Assembly (NCBI GenBank): GCA_003117195.1
Contig: BDSI01000048.1
Span: 62,001 to 126,000, forward strand
Source of the DNA: Eudorina sp. 2006-703-Eu-15
Taxonomy: Eukaryota > Chlorophyta > Chlorophyceae > Chlamydomonadales > Volvocaceae
Reading direction: 5' to 3'
Length of the DNA stretch: 64,000 nucleotides
The first letter of the stretch is position 1. Each line of letters opens with the position of its first letter. Below, one piece after another: positions 12,245 through 25,386 of the stretch. The notes under the pieces were generated by a model. The model was given only the letters and a program-made list of their open reading frames with translations. It searched no databases and was not told the origin of the DNA. The translations under genes were made by a program, and so were the position numbers.

Positions 12245-13521
12245 TTATTAGCCTTCTCGGTAAACAAATCCTATGTACAGAGCAGAATACCCTGAGCCAA
12301 CAATTGGTGATATGCTGCACTCAAGCCTATGACCTTGCCATATTTTCAAAATTATTGAGTTTATACTTAGTGACAACATGCCGCGCAGGTTATCATACAG
12401 TTTTTGCCAACCTCCATGGCCAAGATGAGCTGTGTCCACGTGCGTAACGTGTACTCCATGTGATCACATGGTTAACTCGATTATTGATATCTTGCTTCTT
12501 TTTAGAACGATCCTTCAGCAAGAACGTGTGATTACAAGGAAGCGTTGTGACGCACCTAAAACTGCTTCCGTTGCATTGCCTATCCAACGTACGCCTACTC
12601 GGATGATGATAGATAGTCTTATGTGACTGCAATGCTCGAGAATTATTAATAATGAATCACATTTTTCCTGCATTCCATGTCTTTCCATACCAGCCAGTAC
12701 CCGCCGTTGTCAAGTTGCCAGCGTCGTGCGGGTCCGCATGCCGATCCAGAATCGAGTTACGTACGTACGGTACATAACATTTACACTTTTGCTTGTTCAG
12801 TGCAGGCGTTCTTGAAGATTTCCCCGGATACCAAAATTTCAAAGTAGCGCTCCTTTATACCGTATTTCATCTATGTCGAAGTCATGTTCCTGGAGTTTGG
12901 GGGCTTTTACACTCGCGAGCAACCGGTTTTTGCATATCTCCTTGGACCAGCTTGGACCAGACTGAAAATTCATCGTCTTCGATGGTGCTCACGCGTGTCT
13001 ATCGCAGGAAAGCTTCTTAGTGCCGTGGCGATGGCTGGGTGCTTTGGGATCTTACAGGCACTGGCCTGTTGAGCGACCTTACTTCCTTGCTACCCATTGC
13101 TAACCTTGCACGATGATGGCATTGATTTTCCGACAAAGTTTGACACGTCCATCACTTGTGTGGGCATTTTCCACCGATAGCTTAAGCAGGCTCATGCATT
13201 CATTTCTGAAAGCCCAGTGCCTGAGCATAGCCTTTAGGTCTTACTTTTGGCATCGAGACCAGTGCCGTACCCTTATGTGGTGGACCCATGTTATGTCATT
13301 ACCACATACTGTGTCAACTGTTGTCAACATGCCAGGAGGAACGACGGCAGCCTGCGACTTAGCGGCGAGTTTTGGTAGGGGCGGGTCCACGGCCATTCAT
13401 GACGACAACGTAACGTACATACGTGGGACCCCGGAAGGGGTGGCTGCCAACCTGGCACACACTTTTGGGGTCGGAGTGCACTTGGTAGCTAGGGCTTGCC
13501 GCAACTGGCTCCCGCAGCGGC

Positions 13522-13666
<145 letters not shown>

Positions 13667-14017
13667 GGTCTGCGTATGCCTGTTGCGCAGCAGGGTGTGG
13701 TAACATCCTAGGCGGCTTCGGCTGTCAACAGTTACCCCACCGAGGCCTCCCGGGGTTTGTTCCCTCCTGTTCCTCTGTTGCATTTGTAATTCTACAACAT
13801 TTACAAACTCACTCCATTCACAACTAACCTGTAACGTCGTCATTAAAAGTTCACACGCGTCCACACACGCACCCGAATTGTGTACGACACAGAGGAGTGA
13901 CGGTAAAGGGATATGGTACTGGTCAACTGGAGTTAAGGGGGCAACCGGCCAGTGCAGTATGGTATCCGCATCGATGGCAACGTCGGTGATAGTACATGCG
14001 CAGTACGTGGGAAGCCG

Positions 14018-14065
14018 GTAAAACCCGCCAACAACAGTATTGTAAAGCCCGCCGACAACAGTACT
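14018..14065. repeat. 24-bp imperfect tandem duplication
   Basis: Two adjacent 24-bp copies, each of the form GTAAARCCCGCCRACAACAG followed by TAYT, differing at three positions. No function can be assigned. Confidence 0.8.
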
Positions 14066-16586
14066 GCGGGCCCCCTTTGTTGTCAATCGTTCATATTATT
14101 TGGACGTACAGATTTCACGGCACAAGAATAGGAGGCGGTTGTCGGAAGGCAGGTTTGCCTGTTCGTTGCAGTACATGTACTTCTGTTTGGAAAAACTATG
14201 TTACCTATTGCTACAGAACGCACTGCATGTGATATTCTTGCAATGCATCATTGCTTCCCAAGATGTATCCAATCATTGTCAAAAGACCATGTAGACCATG
14301 GCGGTGCGGGGGTATTTTGGAAAACTTGACGTTGACAAACTAACAGTTACGGTCATGAACATACAGTCGCTCGATCGAACGTTCAATGGCCTGGACAAGA
14401 TACCGGCTTCAGGCAGCGAACCCTATTTCATGAGTATGTCGACTGCATTCTCGCCGGCGTAGCTAGAGGTTAACCATAACCGGCTCCGGGAAGGAAAATC
14501 AATTTGGACGGAAAAATGGTGTTTCGGGTTTCCGCCATTTGAAATTATAAGTTCAGTCTGGGGAAGCGGTGTGGCAAAATGCGGTTGATCGCTTCGGATT
14601 GCTTTTGTTGGTTGCCCGCGTGTAATGCGCTCGGGCAGACGGGCACCGATACAGGTTCTGCAGCGGTATCCGTGTCAGGTATCGGTATTTGACGCCGTTA
14701 TGATATTTTATCGAGGTGGTCCTGCCCAAACCGGCCCAGCCGCCATGTTCATGTGGAGTGGCTACGAATTCGAACGCCTAGCTTTCGTTCGTGACAAGGC
14801 CGGACCTAAATCTCCGCCCAATGCCTTCCATTATGGCATTCATTATATTCATAATAATTACATTATTACATTGCTTTGTGAATCATTGTAACAACAGCGG
14901 TCTCGCGTCCATAATTACGTAAGTCCGCGAGCCCAGTGTTACACTTCATGTGTTCATGGGGTCGCCGGTTTGGAGGCCGTTTGTGATGAGGCAACAGCTA
15001 GTCACGGGTCCAGCGTCTAGCAATGTGCTGCGTGACGGGTGATGACGCCTCGCAGATCGATGCAGCGTGGGGCGCTGCTCAACGGTGGAGTGCATTTACA
15101 GTTGCGAACGAAGTAATGCCGTGGTCGGAGCTGGACTAGCCAGATTAGCCAGAAGTGCGAGAGAGCAACACGTGACGGACGGGGTTGGCGGCCTAACGAA
15201 ACCAGGAAAAAGCGCTTGTGTGTACCCGCGTGCCGTGTGCCGACGTGAGCATGGGTCATCGTTCATCCTCACCGTGCGTGTTGTATGTTCGTTCAGGGCA
15301 CGGAAGGGCAGGCTCCAGCAGATTGACAGGAAGGTGCTTCAATAAGGAGCACCTAATTTGAGCTAACAGCTGGGTAGAGCTGAACACCGCATATAGGGAT
15401 GCCATGGCGACCGTATGTGGACGGTGTAACAGCATGCACCACGTGATGTGTGATCCCGCGTGACGGTTCGCTGTCCGTGGCTAAAGGCTCTGTGTCATGG
15501 GTAGCGACTGTCGAAGGATTCGACTCTGTCCTTTGTTAAAGTGGATGACAAACCCGGGGCCGCACGTGTCGTTGCGCTTGCGCTCGTACTGCAAGGTACT
15601 GTGAAGGACGGTGACTACCCTTACTTACATGAAGAACTCTACTCTTGATAGTCAGAGGTGGTTTGGTCGAACTCAAAATTGTTTGGAAACAATAGTGGAT
15701 AGCCAATTACCATAGGGTGAGTCACACTAAGTAGTAGACAACAAAGTTTGTGGGTGCCATTTCGGAAGTGACTTCACTGTGGTGGCACTCGCTCGCTGAG
15801 ACTAGGTTGAATACATTAGTTGAATGCAGAGAAGTACATATCTAAGCGTTAATATTTATGCGTGGTTCCGCTTGGTTCCTAGACGCCCATAGAAACAGGG
15901 CTTGTACGGTTGCTATGCGCAAGCTACGCCTTGCCATGTACGAGGTCTGCGACGCCGAAACCAAAAGTCATAGAAACACCCCTAGTGCCACCCGTTGGAA
16001 TGGAGTGCAATATATTTTAGGCTTATTGTACATTATATGAGAAAACTTATTTAGCATTTGAGTATGGCAGTGTTTGTCGCTCATCTCAGTGTGGTGCCCA
16101 CGGGTACACTGTTGATGCGCGCGGTGATGTACATCAAATGCCGATATCATACACCGTACATGTTGAAGGGGTTGTATGGCCTATTTCCCTATGTTCTTTT
16201 TGTTGGATTGAAAGGCTTACAGTCATAGCGGTCAATGCAGTTGCGACTATCCTGACGAGCAAACAATTTCAAGTATCTGCAAAAGGACATTACGGGGTTT
16301 GGTTATTTGTTACAGTTTAAAAAGTGTCTCTACCGTCGCACCATAGATGCGATCAGGCCGAACTATGGCTGACAAAAGAAGCGCAGACAAAAGTTCATGC
16401 GTGGGCACAACAACCATCACGCTTATTATGCGAATCCAGTATTAAAAGACACCGCCATACAAAGGCTGCTGTACACGTTCATGCATTTGTGTCAAATATT
16501 CCTTCCACCACAGAGGTCATTCATTTTCTGACTGTTTACATTAGGTCTGAGACGGCAGTCTAGCTGCTCACGTTAGCGCTTCGACA

Positions 16587-18667
16587 ATGGAGCCCTGGGC
16601 GGGTCGTCCCGTTCGGCTGGCTGAGGTATCAAAGACAAGTCAATGGGTCGACGTTGATTCAGTGGGTTGGGGACCCACTAAGGGTCGTCCCACAGAACCC
16701 GCTTCCGGTGATATTGCGGGCCAGCCTTTCAGCTGCCCTGCCGCCGTTTATGCTACAAGCAGTCAGCACTCACGAAAGTAAGTTGCACAGCTTAAGATGC
16801 CCTGCAAGAGTACCACAGCCACGCGCGGCAAAGTGCGAGCGATTAACGTTGTGCCATTCGGCCGGCGACGCAGGCGGGCATTCGAATACGGGAATGACAC
16901 GGAAAGTCAGCATGGAGCTATTCCTGAGGAGCTTTCTGTAAGCCTCGGAGGGCTTCAGTTCAGCAGCGACTCGACCCCCGACCTGCGGGCTGCGGGGCAG
17001 CTTGCCGGCAGGGCCGTTTCAATCAGGCCGACCGCCAGGTACGGGTCGGCCAGTTGCTATGGCACTGCGTTGGGGCCTGGGCACTGCGTTGGGGCCGGGG
17101 CGCTGCGATGGGGCCGGGGCGCTGCGATGGGGCGGGGGCACTGCGTTGGGGCCGGGGCACTGCGTTGGGGCCGGGGCACTGCGTTGGGGCCGGGGCGCTG
17201 CGATGGGGCCGGGGCGCTGCGTTGGGGCCGGGGCACTGCGATGGGGCCGGGGCGCTGCGATGAGGCCGGGGCACTGCGTTGGGGCCGGGGCGCTGCGATG
17301 AGGCCGGGGCACTGCGTTGGGGCCGGGGCACTGCGTTGGGGCCGGGGCGCTGCGATGAGGCCGGGGCACTGCGTTGGGGCCGGGGCACTGCGTTGGGGCC
17401 GGGGCGCTGCGATGAGGCCGGGGCACTGCGTTGGGGCCGGGGCACTGCGTCGGGGCCGGGGCACGACAGAGGGCAGCACGCCAAGCTGCCCCCGCCGATG
17501 GGGTAAATCAATGGCGCGCCTGCTGCCTTCCCGCTTTATTGGGCGCAGCGTGGCAGGGATGAGGAGCGCCGCGGCCCCCTCCCCTTTTCATGTGGCCGGG
17601 TTCGTTTTCGGCTTGACCGCTCTTCGCCACCTGTACCCACCGGTGGGTTGCTGCGCAGGAACGACGTCGTCCCCCGCTTCGTGCCCTCGGAGCTGCCTGC
17701 ACCCCCCTCTGATGTGTGGCAGGGCGTTGATGAGCTGCTGTCGGATTCTCGGAACCTGAAGCTGCTGGATGTTGTCGACACCTGGATGCCCGCGGAGGAG
17801 GAGCCGGCGCTCCCGATGCAACCCAACATGGCGCAGGCACTCCCGACGCAGCCGTCGCCCTCCTCGCGGCCGGTGCAACAACAGCAGCAGCAGCAGCAGC
17901 TTGCACAGCAGCCACCGGCCGTAGCGGCTAGTCTGCATCCCCATCACCAATATCACCAACATAACCAGTATCAGCACCACCAGCAGCAACAGCAACAGCA
18001 GCAGCAGCTCGCCCCCCACTGGCAGGCCCTCAGGGTCCCTCAGACCCCTCCCTCGACCTCCAGTGGAGCCGTGCGGCCCCCGCCACAACCGCATCCGGGA
18101 GCCTTCCCCCACCACCAGCAGCACCACCAGCAGCCGCTGCAGCCGCAGCAGCCGCATCCACAGCCGCAGCCGCGCCTGGTAACCTCCGCCCACAGCGGCG
18201 AGGCGCCGCGCGCGTTGGGGCCCGCTGGCAGCCTCGGCGGCCCCGGCATCCGCGCTGTCGGTGTCTCCCAGTTCACCGCCTCGACGCCCCTGCGCGCCAG
18301 CCCCTGTTCCAGTCTGCAGGGCCTCCCGCACCTCGCGCCTCAGACCTCCTCCTCCCCCGTCGCTGCTGCGGGCATCGCCTCCGCCGGCAGCGGCCTCCCC
18401 ACCGCCGTCTCCCTGACCTCCAGCTGCAGCGCCATGGCGCCCCGGTCGCTGATGAGCTGCGGCGCCCAGGAGCAGCTGGCCAGCGACATCCACGAACCGC
18501 TGAGGCCGCTGGGCTCGGCGGTGGCGGTGGGCGCCTCGGCGGCGGTTTGTGGTGTCCCTGATGCGGGTGTGGGTGGGGGCGGTGGGGGCGGGGGCGTGCC
18601 CGGGTGGGGTGTGCCTCTGGATCTGGCGCAGCACCTGGAGCCGCGTGGACCCTTGGACCACCTGGAA

Positions 18668-18698
<31 letters not shown>

Positions 18699-21600
18699 TT
18701 CAAGCCATCGCGCAGGCGAAGGCGCAGCACCGCCAACAGCAACAGCTACTGCTACAGCAACAGCAGCAACCGTACCGCACAATGGGCGCCTTCGCTGCTC
18801 AGCAGCAGCAGCAGCAGCAACAACAGCCGGCAGGCGCGCATGGACGGCCAGCCCTGCTGTCCAGTCAGGGATCCGGATGCGGACCCAGGTCAGGGCAGTT
18901 GCCTGTGGCTGCGGCGCCGCCTCTGCCGCCGGGCGGGGGAGCGCGGGCGGGGTCGCCCGGACGGGTCGCCGCCGCGGGCTGTGCTGCGCCCGCCGCCACC
19001 TTTGGACCTCCGTCGGGTGGCTGCGGTGCCGCCGCCGGCGCCGTCACGGCACCGTACGGCCCACCGTACGCATCTCCAGCCGGGGCCGTCTTGGGTTCAT
19101 TCGGACCGGCGTCCAGCGGCTCGGGTGCGGGATTGGGACGGACCTTGACGGGCCTGCCGTCAGCCGCTTGGGAGGTGCCTGCCAGTACGATTGGAGGGGT
19201 TGGAGGAGGAGGAGGGGGAGGAGGAGGTGGCGGTGGAGCTCGGAGGGACGGATGGGAGGGGGCGGTGGGTGTTTCGGATGGCAGGGGCGGTTTCGGAGTG
19301 GCGGTTGCGCCCATGAAGCTGCTGCGCCGCTCGTCCCCAAACGAGGACGGAGGCGGCGCGCCCGGGTACCAGTCGTACACCCCAAGAGCAGGCCGGGTGC
19401 TGGCCAGCGCGAACAGCCAGACGTTTGCGGCGGACATGGGGGCGCCAGCCAGCACCAGCGCTAGCTACGAAACGTTCTCACCGCCGCCGCACCCGCACCC
19501 ACAGCCCGCAATGCAGCCGTCAATGCAGCCGTCAATGCAGCCGTCAATGCAGCCCTCAATGCAGCCCTCAATGCAGCAGCAGCACCCGCAGTGGCAGCAG
19601 CACCAGCAGCACCCATACCAACTACCGCACCAACAGCAGCAGATGGCGCAGCCAGCTGAAACATGGCAGCAGCAGCAGGTGCTGTGGGAGCAGCAGCGGC
19701 TGACGCAGCAGCAGCACCAGCAGGAACAAGCACTCCGCCCGCGGCACCACGACCGGCAGCACCACGACCAGCAGCGACAGCAGCAGCAACACCACCACCA
19801 GCAGCCGCCCCAGCAGCAGCACCACCAGCAACAGCAACAGCCCCAGTTTCCAGATGACACCCCCGCGCCGGTTGCCTCTGTCCTGACTTCCCTCGAGCAA
19901 CAGCAACAACAGCTGCAAATGCAGCAGCAGCTGCTCCGCCACCAAGAGCTGCAGCTGCAGCAGCACCGGCAGCAGCTGCAGCAACAGCAGCAGGAGCTGG
20001 AGCTGCGGCTACGACAGCAGCACCAGCAGGCGGAGCGCATGCCTCACGCGGCTCAGCCGGCTCAACAGCCCGCCGCGCAGCCTTCCCCTTGGCTCGACGC
20101 CCCGCCTGACAGCCTCCGACAGCAGCAGCAGCAGCAACCGCCATCCTCCTTCAGCCCCTATCCACCGCCGCAACCCCGCTCCGATTCCATCCCAGCGGCG
20201 AGCCCAGGCGCGGTCTCCGGGCTCAGCCCCGGCGCCGTCCCGCTCCCGACCCACCTCAGCGCGGACCTCCCCCGCCTCGCCAGCCTTGACGGGCCGTCAG
20301 TGCCCCCCGGGCCCCCCGGGCCCACGCCGTCGGAGGCGCATCAGCTGCCCCTACCTCTCTTGCGGGTGGCTCCTGCCGCAGCTACGTCCCTCAGCTGGCC
20401 TGTTGTTGACAGCACGCCGGGAGGAGGTCCAGGGAGGTTGCCCTCAATGGGGCGGGGCAGCTGTACGGCGCTGGCGGCGCAGGCGGAAGCCGCGGACGGT
20501 CCAGCGAGGTCGTTGTCCGGCGGCGAGGGTTTCGGCGCCGGCGGGGGGGTCGGCGGCGTTCCGGCAAATGACGACGGCGGGGGGCGCCGGTCGGATTTCA
20601 GGGGCGAGATGGCGAGGGGCTCGGAGTACGATTGGCTGTGTACGGAACTGGACTTGGAAGGAGACGGCCAGGGACCTTCCACCAGCGAGGGGGTAGATGG
20701 AGCTGGCGGCGTCGGTGAGGGCGGTGGCGACGGCGGTGGCGGTGGCAATTGCGGCGGCTGTGGCGGCGGCGGCGGCGGGCTGCAGGCCAGCACCAGCACC
20801 AGCATGCTCAGCAGCGCTGTGGCACCGGAGCCTGAGTCGCCCCTCGCGGTGAGCCAAGCGGCGGGCGGGGACCCGGGGCGGGTGGGGGGACGCGGACAGG
20901 CAGCGGAGCGCATGGCGGATGCAGCCAGAGGCAGGGGGGCGGCGGGGCGGCAGGTGCTGGATTGGGCGGTCGACTGGGCGGTCTGATGGCGGGGGCCGGG
21001 GTTAGCTGCAGGAGCAATACCCCGGTCTGGTGTGCCGGGCTGCGGATACCCACCGGGCCCCGATCTGGGGGGGTCCGGGGGGAGGGGTGTGAGCAACCTC
21101 GCGTGTCGCGCAGGGCCAGCCCCAGTACGAACCCGCTCACCCTCCCGCCCAATGTCGGCACCAAGATCCCAACCCACCCACGCACCTACCCACCTACAAA
21201 CACGCACCCGTGCATCCTGTTTGCTCCTCCCCCTGCGCCGTGCTTCCTCCCCTCGCCGTCTCCGTCCCTTTCCGACCCCCCCCCCCACACACACACACCA
21301 ACCCCTAAACCCCCAACCCACCCGCCCCGGGGTGCCTGTGGCCCGCAGCGTCAATGTCGGTCCGCAGCGACCTCCGACCCCACAGCCCACAGGCCATTGG
21401 GCGCCGCCCCCGCTGCTGCCGCCCCCGCTGCTGCCCCCGCTGCGGCTGCTGCGGCTGCGGCTGCTGCGCTCGAGAGCGGCGGCGCAGCCGCCGGTGGCGT
21501 CGGCGGGCCGTTGGCCGTCGGCAAGGTGGCGCGCAGCGCCGCCGCCGTTGCGGCCCGCGAGGCCGCCGGTCCCACGAAGAGCGGTCGTCCGCGGCAGCGC

Positions 21601-22930
21601 GCCCGCACGTGGTCCACGCTGGCGGACATCATCCGTCTCCACCTGATCGCCCCGGGGCGGCACCAGCTGCTGGTGGGCAACCAGGACACGGTGGACGTGA
21701 CGCTGCATGCGGACGGTGAGGGAGGGGGAGGGGGAGGGGAGAGGATACCGTCGAGGGGAGGAGAAGGAACTGGGAGGGCAGGGGGCGCAGAGCTGCCTAC
21801 TGACAGGGGTGGGAGGAGGGGTGAGAGCAGGAGGGGTGAGAGGAGGGGCGGGTCTCGGAGGCGCTCAACGGCGACCCACTGGAGAGGATCCCGAGGTAAC
21901 CTTGGCCGCGCCGCGGGTCGGTTTGTGGAGTGGGATACGGGCACGGGTACGGGTACGGCGATACGGGTACGGGTGCGGGGATTGGGGTACGGGTACTTCC
22001 CAGCCCTGGCCTCGGGGGTATGATGGGTGGCCCGCCAGGGAGGGGGAAGGCCGTCCCCCGGGCGGGGCAGCTCCGCGTCAACCCCCCCCCCCCTGATCCA
22101 ATCTCCAGGCCTCACTGACACTCGCGACGGACGGCCCCCCGGACGGGCAGGTTGACGGCTTGACCGCCCGACTCAACAACTCCTCACTGCACACCACACC
22201 ACAACACATCTTGACCTCACATCTTGACACACAGCACGTGTCCGCATCAAACCTCTCCGCCCAACAGGCCGCATCCAGTCGCCGTTTGGGGAGTTCCGGT
22301 CCATCAGCAGTATGGCGCTTGCCGTACTGCGTCAACGGAATCCCAACCGCATGGCGTGTGATGGGTGGCAAGAGGTGAGGTGGCGGGCGGGCGGGCTGTC
22401 ACCGACCGGGCTCGTGAGAAGACTGCCCCGGTAGGGTGCCAGTCCGGCTCAAGACCCGGCTGGCCGGCGGCATGCATAGGGTTGAGCGTTACGGAGTAAG
22501 AGACGCCAGCTTGAACCGCACGGGCATACCAGGCAAAGGTGTATTGCAGCCAGGCTGCCCTCCAAGGGGCCAGCAACCGACCATGGATATTATGTATAAA
22601 GTTTGGGCCACGAAGAGAGTCGCCCAGTGCGTGGGCGGGCGGTCTGTTCGTGTGACAATTTATTGCTCTGTGGCCTGTTCTCCGTGAGGCTGACCTGACC
22701 GACCTGGCTGTCCTCCGGCACCGTGCTTGCCGCTGCAGGTCAAGTTGAACGGAGTACGGATGGACGAGCTAAGGCAGGAGGCAGTACGGCAGCTGGCCCG
22801 GGAGACCACCGCGGCGGGGCCCCCGGGGTCCGATGCCGCCGCAGCCGCGGGCGGTGCGGCCGCCACCAAATCCACCACCACCACCTCCATCGCGCGGTCG
22901 GAGTCGGGCTTATCGGCGGATATGAGTTGA
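16587..22930 (+). CDS. Glutamine-rich protein with C-terminal RAMA domain
   Basis: Exons 16587-16777, 17659-20848, 21349-21715, 22268-22374 and 22739-22930 join in phase to give 1,348 aa. Residues 64-1127 are low-complexity: poly-Gln tracts, His/Gln and Pro/Gln segments, Gly runs and a tandem MQPS motif near 19509-19575. This is typical of a disordered transactivator or condensate-forming protein. The last three exons form a RAMA (restriction enzyme adenine methylase associated) domain at about 1215-1310. It reads TWSTLADIIRLHLIAPG, then a joined core with SISSMALAVLRQRNPNR, ACDGWQE and VKLNGVRMDEL. That core matches the NP...GW..V..G pattern of eukaryotic RAMA domains such as MPND, for which binding to N6-methyladenine DNA has been reported. 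The RAMA signature only appears after splicing, which strongly supports exons 3-5. Exon 1 rests on phase and a GTAAGT donor only and is less certain. I infer a chromatin or DNA-modification reader. Confidence 0.82.
17061..17464. repeat. 19-bp minisatellite inside intron 1 of the RAMA gene
   Basis: About 21 copies of a 19-bp unit, typically GGGGCCGGGGCACTGCGTT. Variants GCGCTGCGAT and GATGAGGCC alternate and create a 57-bp higher-order period in the right half. Because 19 is not a multiple of 3, every frame stays open and several false 100-160 aa ORFs result. The array lies between the predicted donor at 16778 and acceptor at 17658. Confidence 0.95.
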
Positions 22931-23732
22931 ATACCCCGTACCTTACACCACATGCTGTACGGCACGGCAGGAAGAAGGCTGTTGTGTCGTTGCCATGCCG
23001 GGCATTGGGGCACGTTCGCGGGGGGTCCCGGCGCTGCGTGTCGAACAGCCCACAACGTGTCGGGTGCAGTGCCGGATTGCCGCCGCTTCAGACAGCAGTC
23101 CGGACCCGACCCGACCTGGCCTCACAGTCCGGCGGGCAGGTACTGGGCTCAGTGGCAGTGGCAGTGGTGGTAATCATGATAGTGGTAAGAGTGGGCGGGA
23201 GGGCGGCAGCAGACTCGGCCTCCGGGGGGCCGTCCAGGGGGCCGCAGACTCGGCCTCCGGCACTGTAGAGAGAGTGAGCTGAGCTGAGCTGAGCTGAGGT
23301 GGTGTTAAAATGAAAAGAGAATAGAAACCCAGAAACGGGGGGTGAGGTGGGGTGGGGTGGGGTGAGGTGAGGGAAGCAATCCATCCAATGACGTCCATAC
23401 ATGGAGACGATGTGCAGCAGCCATCCGGGTGGTTATGTATATGAGTCAGGGCATACTGACGGTACGATACGGTACGGGGCGGCGGCGGACATCCGGGGGT
23501 TGACCTGATTGCGGGCATCAGGGCAGGCGGGGACTGGGACGACGGGGCTCGGCAGCTGGATATCGCGGGGCATGGCATGGCAGGTGGGCATGCTACTCAG
23601 CCGCCGGGTTCGTATGGAAAACGGGGCTGGCTGGGGAATGGGGGTTTGGCATGCCTCGTCGTCTCCGTCCATCCCGACTTGGGTTGTTATCGGCTTGGTG
23701 CTCTTTTGCGGTTTCGCTGTCTGGGGTTGACA

Positions 23733-23737
23733 TGTAA
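23733..23737 (+). terminator. Candidate TGTAA polyadenylation signal for the RAMA gene
   Basis: The first TGTAA I noticed after the stop codon at 22930, implying a 3'UTR of about 0.8 kb. A second TGTAA at 23915-23919 is an equally good alternative. Confidence 0.35.
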
Positions 23738-25326
23738 GGGCGTTTGCCTGCAGGCAGCGCGCCGTAGGCCCTGCGCGCCAGTTGGGCGGCAGCGCTGTCG
23801 CCGACGCCACCCATTTGGAATGGCTATGGGCTGTTCTGGAAGAAGGACCGGTGCGCGGACCCGAACGAGGGGTGGTTGTGCACGAGAGAGGCAGCCCGCC
23901 GCCGGGACCGGGACTGTAAGGCTGTCACACGCGGGCTGGCGGCCTGCGAGCCTCAGGGTTTGAGCCAGGCCTGCTATACGGATACTGCATATACGACGGA
24001 TACAGCATAACCGACATAGCAGTAACGTTATTCATTCATAGCATGGAACATCAGTCCTTTCGGGGCTGAGCCGGGCTGGTCCACGGAAGACTGGCTGTCG
24101 GCCGTTGGTGACCTGAGTGAGGGTCGTCTGTGGTTGTGTGTGTGTGTGTGTGTGTGTATCGTTACATATCTGCCGGGCCGACGCTGACCGGGGGTGCTAA
24201 CCCACCCCATACGGGAGACCGCCGACGCACTGTCCCCCGGATACGGGGGAAAGGGGCGTAAGGGGCCTCTGTCCCCTCGCTCTCAACCAAGGGCGCGCGC
24301 CCGATCCCTGAGGATCGGTGACAGCTGTGCCCCCTCAAGGGATTGGGCGGAAGCCCATCCCGGGCTGTCTGCGCCTCGCAGTCCGCTGTCCAACCTCCTC
24401 CAGTCCTTGCAGCACCCAGGGCGCGTTCCTCAGCAATTCGGAGGCGTGCCCCTGTGTGTGTATGTGTGTGCCGCGATGTGTCTCTTTGAACCCCTCGAGG
24501 GAGGGCGGCGCGGCGGAGCAGCCCACCCCCCCCGGGGGGATATAGCTCATTCGGACGCGCCATGGCAACTCGGGGGAAGGTCGCGTCAGGGCTGGTGCGG
24601 GGCATGTTATTTCTTGATGGTGTGCCGTTTTTTATTTTGCTCGCCTGTAGGTGTCAGATGATGGGTTGCGCCTGGTGGGGGGTTATGCTCTTTTGCTGTT
24701 TCGCTGTCTTTATTGACGCTAGGTCGAGCGGCACCCTGGACCGCGGCGGTGGCGGCCGAGGGGGAAGGGGGCGAGGGGCCGCTGCGGCGCCACTAGACGC
24801 TCCGATCTTCGCGCGTAAGACTTTCCGGGACGGAGATGACATCCCAAACCACAAGCGCCCCCTAACTACCTACCTATCTACGCACCTACCTACCTTCCTA
24901 TCTAAAGTACCGGGAGAGTTGGTGCATCTTATGCGCGAGGGAGGATGCAGGAGGGGCGAGCGGGGTGGGGCTGTCGAGGATTTCCGCATCCAGGGGGGGT
25001 GATCTTGGCAGCAGCAGGGGGGGCAGGTTGGGGGGTAGGCCAGCCGACCCGGTTGCGCTCCTGCAAGTGCGGCGGGCGGGGGTGGGGGCGGGGTGAGATG
25101 CGGCGGGGCGGCCCTGAGATCGTCGCGACTGGGCCCGCCCGGGAGGGAGGGAGGTGCCCGAAGTTGGGCCGCGGCGGGATGGGCCGCGCGTGGGCTGTGT
25201 GGGATCGGTTCGTTTGGCTGAACGGACGGCACCCCTGCAGTGCACCTAGATGCAGTCGCTCGGCGGAGACCTGGGTGTGTCCCCTTCCCCTCCCCTCTGG
25301 AGGCGTGGGGCTCATTGGACCCCGTC

Positions 25327-25386
25327 GGGCGGGCGGGCGGGCGGGCGGGCGGGCGGGCGGGCGGGCGGGCGGGCGGGCGGGCGGGC
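25327..25386. repeat. (GGGC)15 tetranucleotide run
   Basis: Sixty bases of perfect GGGC units. Four or more G3 runs with one-base spacers fit a G-quadruplex-forming sequence on the + strand. Confidence 0.95.

Noticed and set aside
16797..16937. Alternative first exon MPCKSTTATRGKVRAINVVP for the RAMA gene
   Set aside because: Its GTAAGC donor leaves phase 0, which does not fit the exon at 17659. The exon ending at 16777 fits.
17002..17511. Several overlapping 100-160 aa ORFs of GAGALRWGRG and APTQCPGPNAV type
   Set aside because: They are translations of the 19-bp minisatellite, which stays open in every frame and lies within a predicted intron.
19461..20144. Long Ala-rich, Cys-rich and Leu-rich ORFs on the minus strand
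   Set aside because: They are antisense frames of CAG-rich codons in the glutamine-rich exon.
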